This document shows, in pieces, positions 32,637 to 35,953 of a stretch of DNA of 35,953 nucleotides. The position numbers were made by a program, and so were the translations under genes. The notes under the pieces were generated by a model. That model did no database searches and was not told where the DNA came from. It was given only the letters and a program-made list of their open reading frames with translations. The DNA comes from an uncultured Eggerthellaceae bacterium (GTDB lineage Bacteria; Actinomycetota; Coriobacteriia; Coriobacteriales; Eggerthellaceae), in the NCBI GenBank assembly GCA_905234635.1, contig CAJOJB010000043.1, forward strand, positions 1 through 35,953. The letters run 5' to 3'. Each line of letters starts with the position of its first letter. Position 1 is the stretch's first letter.

Positions 32637-33608
32637 CTAAGCAGCAAGATAGTATTTACATTCGGCTGTACCATGCCGCAGAACAATATGGTGCAGTCTT
32701 TTCATGCCTTGCGCAGCAAGATATTTTCTTGGTATGCAGAGCTTCTTGGCTAGAGCGGGGTTGGCTTCGGCAAATTCGCTAAATGCAATAGTGGTATCGT
32801 AGACAAAGTTATAGTAGTCGTCTTTTGCACCTTCGATGCCTGCCCATATACGGCCCTGAAGCAACCTTTCAATAACAAGCAAGGCATAAAGCGGCTTAGT
32901 AGGGTCTTTTTTTTCGAATCCATATATACCCTTAGGAACAATCGGAGCCTGTGGACGAACAATAAAAGGTTCGAAATGTGCACATGCATTTCGAATAAGG
33001 GCGATATAACGCGCCCAATTACGCAAACAGCGATTGTTTACCGAAAAAGAATCCGATACGCACTGCACTACTTCTTTTGAGCGAACATTATTAAGCAGGC
33101 GAGAGACAGCTCCTAATGTTGCGTATTCAAGGCTAACCCAAGTGCTTGCTGGCACGCTAGATGTATTTGTCCGCCATTTCTTTTGTCGTTCTAATTCGCG
33201 TTGAATTGAGAAAAGTCCTTGTTTATGTTCCCTTTTGTGTTTAAAGTTTTCTGGATTATATAGCCCATTGTCCCCATGTACTGCTTGAATGCCATAAGCA
33301 AAACGAGTTTTTACTTGATGTTCAATAAGGCCTATTTCATTGAGAATGAGATTTGACATTTCCCTTTCTAGGGTAATAAGGAGTTCAAGCTCGGAGATGC
33401 TGTGGCCACCACGAATACGTGTTTTCCTTAAAAATAAAAGATAGGGAACAATATGCTGGTATCCAATACTGATAAACAGCCGGTATGCAACATCCTTATC
33501 GTCGTTATATATTTTCCAATGCTTAATTAAACTGAGGAAATCGAAAAATAAGACCGGGGAATTGCCACTTCTTTGAGAGGTGCCCCCGGTACTGTCGCTA
33601 GCAATCAT
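32637..33608 (-). CDS. Abi_2 (AbiD/AbiF-like) HEPN-domain protein
   Basis: Up to 323 residues. It matches the Abi_2 family: DDKDVAYRLFISIGYQHIVPYLLFLR, LEREMSNLILNEIGLIEHQVKTRFAYGI, PASTWVSLEYATLGAVSRLLNNV, and the HEPN RNase motif Arg206-x4-His211 in RNACAH. Such proteins act in phage abortive infection, and AbiF-type members work with a small RNA. The only in-frame ATG (33608) lies inside a strong -10 box, and a terminator hairpin lies at codons 7-19, so the true translation start is unclear; the conserved part begins at about residue 22. The gene is very AT-rich (18 of 60 G+C in a sampled line) and is inserted in the transporter locus on the opposite strand. Confidence 0.85.
   Translation of the reverse strand: MIASDSTGGTSQRSGNSPVLFFDFLSLIKHWKIYNDDKDVAYRLFISIGYQHIVPYLLFLRKTRIRGGHSISELELLITLEREMSNLILNEIGLIEHQVKTRFAYGIQAVHGDNGLYNPENFKHKREHKQGLFSIQRELERQKKWRTNTSSVPASTWVSLEYATLGAVSRLLNNVRSKEVVQCVSDSFSVNNRCLRNWARYIALIRNACAHFEPFIVRPQAPIVPKGIYGFEKKDPTKPLYALLVIERLLQGRIWAGIEGAKDDYYNFVYDTTIAFSEFAEANPALAKKLCIPRKYLAAQGMKRLHHIVLRHGTAECKYYLAA
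33544..33597 (-). ncRNA. Candidate small RNA with terminator hairpin at the 5' end of the Abi gene
   Basis: Transcription from the promoter at 33604-33631 should begin near 33597 and give about 54 nt: a short lead, then ACCGGGG...CCCCGGT (bases 33584-33590 and 33553-33559), an inner stem GAGGTG/CACTTC (33577-33582 and 33566-33571) with a 5-nt loop, and a CTTATTTTT tail. This is a textbook intrinsic terminator. Known AbiF genes are preceded by a conserved RNA motif; whether this one belongs to it needs a covariance-model search. Confidence 0.6.
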
Positions 33609-33631
33609 AGCACATCTTCCACTTCTGTCAA
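33604..33631 (-). promoter_or_regulatory. Near-consensus promoter at the Abi locus
   Basis: On the minus strand TTGACA (33626-33631) and TATGAT (33604-33609) are 16 bp apart, with TGC before the -10 box (extended -10). The ATG of the Abi reading frame is part of TATGAT, so transcripts from here cannot use it. Confidence 0.8.
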
Positions 33632-34009
33632 TAGGTGTTTACCTGGTATTTTAGTACATATATTCGCTATTTTAGTATTCGTGTATGAATCTCTGTAATA
33701 TCATCATACAAATGTTTGTTTCCTGCCTAAGTGGTGCCGCTGTGCCATCAGAAAATAATATATGCATTTCTAACTCTGATGAAGCATGTTCCTGTGTTAA
33801 AGAATACTTGGTGCCAGCAGGGAGACTTATACCAGCTATTGTCGAAGTAAACAGAGTAACTGAAGAAGGTTTTCAAGGGCACAGCCAGTAGATGCAGGGA
33901 CGCACACGGCAACCGTATTATGCTATCTCATTCGACACGATGGAACCATGTATGACGAGGGTATTCAATATAGAGCTAGATACAGAGGTCATACGGTAAG
34001 CTTCTCGTA
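33632..34009. other. Gap without a supportable gene between the Abi promoter and the binding-protein promoter
   Basis: AT-rich DNA. A 68-codon frame at 33685-33891 has no ribosome site and no recognisable sequence. No repeat or strong hairpin stands out. The right-hand part is presumably the original upstream region of the binding-protein gene. Confidence 0.5.
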
Positions 34010-34015
34010 TATAAT
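34010..34015 (+). promoter_or_regulatory. -10 box for the binding-protein gene
   Basis: TATAAT lies 36 bp before ATG 34052. The expected -35 position (about 33987-33992) has no good match. It would give the binding protein its own promoter, apart from the permease operon. Confidence 0.45.
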
Positions 34016-34051
34016 GGTGCGCGTTACTTTATTACGATAGAGGAGTGCAGT

Positions 34052-34903
34052 ATGTTTAAGAAACTCATGGTCATGGTGGCCGCGGTGGTGCTAGCCCTTG
34101 GTGCACTAGCTGGTTGCGGTGGCGGAAACCAGGGTGGTGCAGCAGGCGGCAGTGGCGGAGCTATCTTTCGTACGCTTGATGAAATTAAGGAAAGCGGCAC
34201 GCTGGTCGTGGGTGCATTCAGCGACAAGAATCCCTTTGGCTATGTTGACGAAAACGGCAACTATGCTGGTTACGATATCGAACTGGCAGAGCGCCTGGCC
34301 CAAGACCTGGGTGTAGAAATCGAATACGTATCCACCGAAGCGGCCAACCGCGTGGAATACCTGGAAACCAGCAAGGTGGATATTATCCTAGCAAACTTCA
34401 CCGTAACGCCTGAACGTGCGGAAGCGGTTGACTTTGCTTCGCCTTATATGAATGTAGCTTTGGGCGTGGTCAGCCACGACGACAATGTGATTACCAATCT
34501 TTCCCAGATTGGTGCCGACGACGAAGTTATTGTTATTACGGGCACGACCGCAGAAACCTATCTGACGGAAAACAACCCTGAAATCAAACTGCAGAAGTAC
34601 GACACCTATGCTTCTGCCAAGACTGCTTTTGAAAACAAGAACGGCGTTGCCTGGGCAAACGACAACACGGAAGTTATCGCTTTTGCCAACGAGGGGAGTG
34701 GCTACACCGTAGGTATTGAAGAGCTGGGCAGCTTGGACACTATCGCGCCGGCTGTTTCCAAGGGCAACACTACGCTGCTCGAGTGGGTGAACGAAGACAT
34801 GCATAAGCTGGGTCAGGAGAAATTCTTCCATGCGGCTTATGAAAAAACGCTGCTTGACGTGTACGGTGCCGACTACGAAGACACCCTCGTCGTCGAACCG
34901 TAA
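34052..34903 (+). CDS. Polar amino-acid ABC transporter substrate-binding lipoprotein
   Basis: A 283-residue periplasmic-binding-protein-type lipoprotein. The signal MFKKLMVMVAAVVLALGALAGC has lipobox LAGC, followed by a Gly-rich tether. The type II binding fold shows KESGTLVVGAFSDKNPFGYVDENGNYAGYDIELAERLAQDLG, then VDIILANFTVTPERAEAVDFASPYMN, as in PEB1/GlnH-like aspartate/glutamate or cysteine binders. AGAGGAG precedes ATG 34052. It has its own terminator and completes the importer encoded at 30511-32581. Confidence 0.94.
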   Translation: MFKKLMVMVAAVVLALGALAGCGGGNQGGAAGGSGGAIFRTLDEIKESGTLVVGAFSDKNPFGYVDENGNYAGYDIELAERLAQDLGVEIEYVSTEAANRVEYLETSKVDIILANFTVTPERAEAVDFASPYMNVALGVVSHDDNVITNLSQIGADDEVIVITGTTAETYLTENNPEIKLQKYDTYASAKTAFENKNGVAWANDNTEVIAFANEGSGYTVGIEELGSLDTIAPAVSKGNTTLLEWVNEDMHKLGQEKFFHAAYEKTLLDVYGADYEDTLVVEP

Positions 34904-34915
34904 GCTTGAGGAACG

Positions 34916-34947
34916 CAAGCCCCTACGTATGGTGGGGCTTGTTTTTT
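34916..34947 (+). terminator. Strong Rho-independent terminator after the binding-protein gene
   Basis: CAAGCCCC (34916-34923) pairs perfectly with GGGGCTTG (34934-34941), followed by six T residues. Confidence 0.93.
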
Positions 34948-34979
34948 GCTTTTCCTTATATATAATAGTAATATATTAG
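34939..34979 (+). promoter_or_regulatory. Promoter and possible operator of the MNT/HepT pair
   Basis: TTGTTT (34939-34944) and TATAAT (34961-34966) are 16 bp apart. The palindrome TAATATATTA (34970-34979) follows the -10 box and could be bound by the antitoxin if its N-terminal region binds DNA. The operator role is inferred. Confidence 0.5.
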
Positions 34980-34990
34980 AAAGCTTAAGC

Positions 34991-35452
34991 ATGGGTTCAA
35001 ACGTTTCCATATATTTGAGTGAGAAGGCATTGCGTGCCTTGGACCATGCCGTCGAACTGCAAGCTACACAAGATCGGGCAGAAGGTCTTACTGGCAGAAA
35101 AGTAGCGAACCGTTCGCAGGTAATTGAGCAGCTTATTGAAAATGCTTTGGTTGAAAGTGGAGCATTGCCACAAAAAGAAATTGAGTATTACGTTGTCAAG
35201 CTCGCAAAAGAATACGGTGCTGCAAAAGTGTCATTATTCGGCTCTTATGCGCGCGGAGATGCCGACGCTTCTTCCGATGTCGATATTTTGCTTGATAAAG
35301 GCGAGATAAAAGGTCTTCGGGTCTTAGACTTTCAGGAAGAACTTTCCAAAAAGCTTGGCCGCAAAGTGGACGTGGTAACAACAGCAGGGGCTTCCGAGCG
35401 CTTCCTGTCTCAAATAGCAAAAGACGAAGTGGTGCTTTATGAAGCAGGATGA
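34991..35452 (+). CDS. MntA-like nucleotidyltransferase antitoxin with extra N-terminal region
   Basis: A 153-residue protein from ATG 34991; longer in-frame starts run into the promoter. Residues about 65-153 are a minimal nucleotidyltransferase with the GSx10DxD motif: Gly84-Ser85, Asp96 and Asp98 in SLFGSYARGDADASSDVDIL. Typical MntA antitoxins are about 100-140 residues. The first 60 residues (SNVSIYLSEKALRALDHAVEL, then VANRSQVIEQLIENAL) look like a ribbon-helix-helix DNA-binding domain, which the classic MntA lacks. MntA proteins inactivate HepT by adding AMP to its tyrosine. The toxin gene overlaps by 14 bp. Confidence 0.85.
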   Translation: MGSNVSIYLSEKALRALDHAVELQATQDRAEGLTGRKVANRSQVIEQLIENALVESGALPQKEIEYYVVKLAKEYGAAKVSLFGSYARGDADASSDVDILLDKGEIKGLRVLDFQEELSKKLGRKVDVVTTAGASERFLSQIAKDEVVLYEAG

Positions 35453-35789
35453 GCGCGATATTGAACAGCTTCATCTTATGTTGCGATATTGCGAGCGCCT
35501 TGCTGTAGCTAAGGTGCGTTTCGGCGATTCGTTCGAAGCTTTTTCATCTGACATTCCTTTTCAAGATAGTTGTAGCCTGTGTCTTATCCAGATTGGTGAA
35601 GCGGTCAAACGTCTGTCGGAAGATTTTCGTAACGCTCATCCCGAAATAGATTGGTCACGCATTTACGGCATGCGCTGTCACCTAGTGCACGGCTACGAAA
35701 TGTTTGATGCCGAAATAGTTTGGGATGCTATTCAGACCTATATCCCGCCCCTTCAGGCCTTTTGCGAAGAGCGAATTGGGAATGAATAA
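35439..35789 (+). CDS. HepT-like HEPN RNase toxin
   Basis: A 116-residue all-helical HEPN protein with the complete RX4HXY motif at Arg79, His84 and Tyr86 (RCHLVHGY). In characterised systems this motif gives RNase activity and the tyrosine is the AMPylation target of MntA. Preceding family sequence SCSLCLIQIGEAVKRLSEDFR is typical of HepT. Its start overlaps the antitoxin gene, so the two are translationally coupled. Likely role: toxin-antitoxin, possibly phage defence. Confidence 0.9.
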   Translation: MKQDERDIEQLHLMLRYCERLAVAKVRFGDSFEAFSSDIPFQDSCSLCLIQIGEAVKRLSEDFRNAHPEIDWSRIYGMRCHLVHGYEMFDAEIVWDAIQTYIPPLQAFCEERIGNE

Positions 35790-35815
35790 TATAGATACCT
35801 AGATTGATATGTAAC

Positions 35816-35953
35816 TCAGTTTTTTATTCGTAGCGGATAAAAAACCGCTTCATGAGCATGGTTATATATTTCCATTGCTGAATCGAAAATCTCTGGATTA
35901 ATAACGCGAATTCTATTTAAAGAACCAGTTAAAACAAAAGCTATAATTGACGG
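35816..35953 (-). CDS. C-terminal end of an unidentified protein (5' end beyond window)
   Basis: Reading the minus strand from the window edge, the frame is open for 45 codons to TGA at 35816-35818, ending SAMEIYNHAHEAVFYPLRIKN. Its composition looks protein-like, and it is convergent with the HepT gene. A 9-bp stem (35819-35827 with 35837-35845) lies over its last codons and could serve as a shared terminator. The fragment is too short to assign a family or to be certain that it is a gene. Confidence 0.4.
   Translation of the reverse strand, partial: PSIIAFVLTGSLNRIRVINPEIFDSAMEIYNHAHEAVFYPLRIKN

Noticed and set aside
33685-33891. 68-codon open frame in the gap after the Abi gene
   Set aside because: No ribosome site, no recognisable domain, and unconvincing composition; kept only as a note in the gap entry.

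Overview
The window looks like a chromosomal segment of an anaerobic actinobacterium of the Coriobacteriia/Eggerthellaceae type. This is an inference from the mix of a Tat-exported molybdopterin reductase with NrfD-type membrane subunit, Ser/Ala/Asp-rich lipoproteins, an ApbE flavin transferase, a bacterial Elp3 and several genes whose -10 box sits 6-7 nt before the ATG. Core genes are moderately GC-rich (35 of 60 bases in a murB sample line), while three stretches are visibly AT-rich (21-25 of 60 in the 21.8-23.5 kb island, 18 of 60 in the Abi gene, and the intergenic DNA before the terminal toxin-antitoxin pair).

Layout. 1-1919: end of a TupA-like ATP-grasp gene and a Wzx-type flippase (surface polysaccharide). 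2082-8325: a respiratory locus encoding a rhodanese lipoprotein, TorD-like chaperone, PsrA/PhsA-like molybdopterin subunit (broken by two one-base frameshifts), four-cluster ferredoxin subunit, NrfD/PsrC-like membrane subunit and a double-rhodanese lipoprotein; the rhodaneses suggest polysulfide or thiosulfate as substrate. 8461-10869: ApbE and a GltD-like flavoprotein, followed by five copies of a 20-bp near-palindrome. 11071-13822: metal-efflux operon with a clear promoter/operator, ArsR repressor, free HMA metallochaperone, a 183-bp structured element with 17-bp terminal inverted repeats, and a Zn/Cd-type P1B ATPase lacking its own HMA domain. 13947-20351: ThrH, CbxX-type AAA+ ATPase, Elp3 carrying an in-frame repeat insertion, a methyltransferase, a frameshifted polyferredoxin gene and an HxlR regulator. 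20499-24346: murB and a LOG-family gene, originally convergent, now separated by a 2.4-kb island bounded by two inverted copies of a 161-bp core element and holding a candidate structured leader RNA, a lipoprotein, a small membrane protein, a DUF4236 protein and a voltage-gated-type potassium channel. 24402-30330: cydDC (cydC frameshifted), upp and uraA. 30511-34903: a polar amino-acid ABC transporter split by an inserted AT-rich Abi_2/AbiF-like gene. 34991-35789: an MNT/HepT toxin-antitoxin pair whose antitoxin has an extra N-terminal region. The right edge holds the C-terminal end of an unidentified minus-strand gene.

Most notable: (1) a near-consensus promoter whose -10 box contains the apparent Abi start codon, feeding a roughly 54-nt hairpin RNA ending in an intrinsic terminator, reminiscent of the RNA partners of AbiF; (2) the inverted element pair whose outer arms differ in sequence between copies but remain self-complementary; (3) in-frame repeats inside elp3; (4) four one-base lesions in three genes, all explainable as homopolymer length changes, which could be sequence error or real decay.
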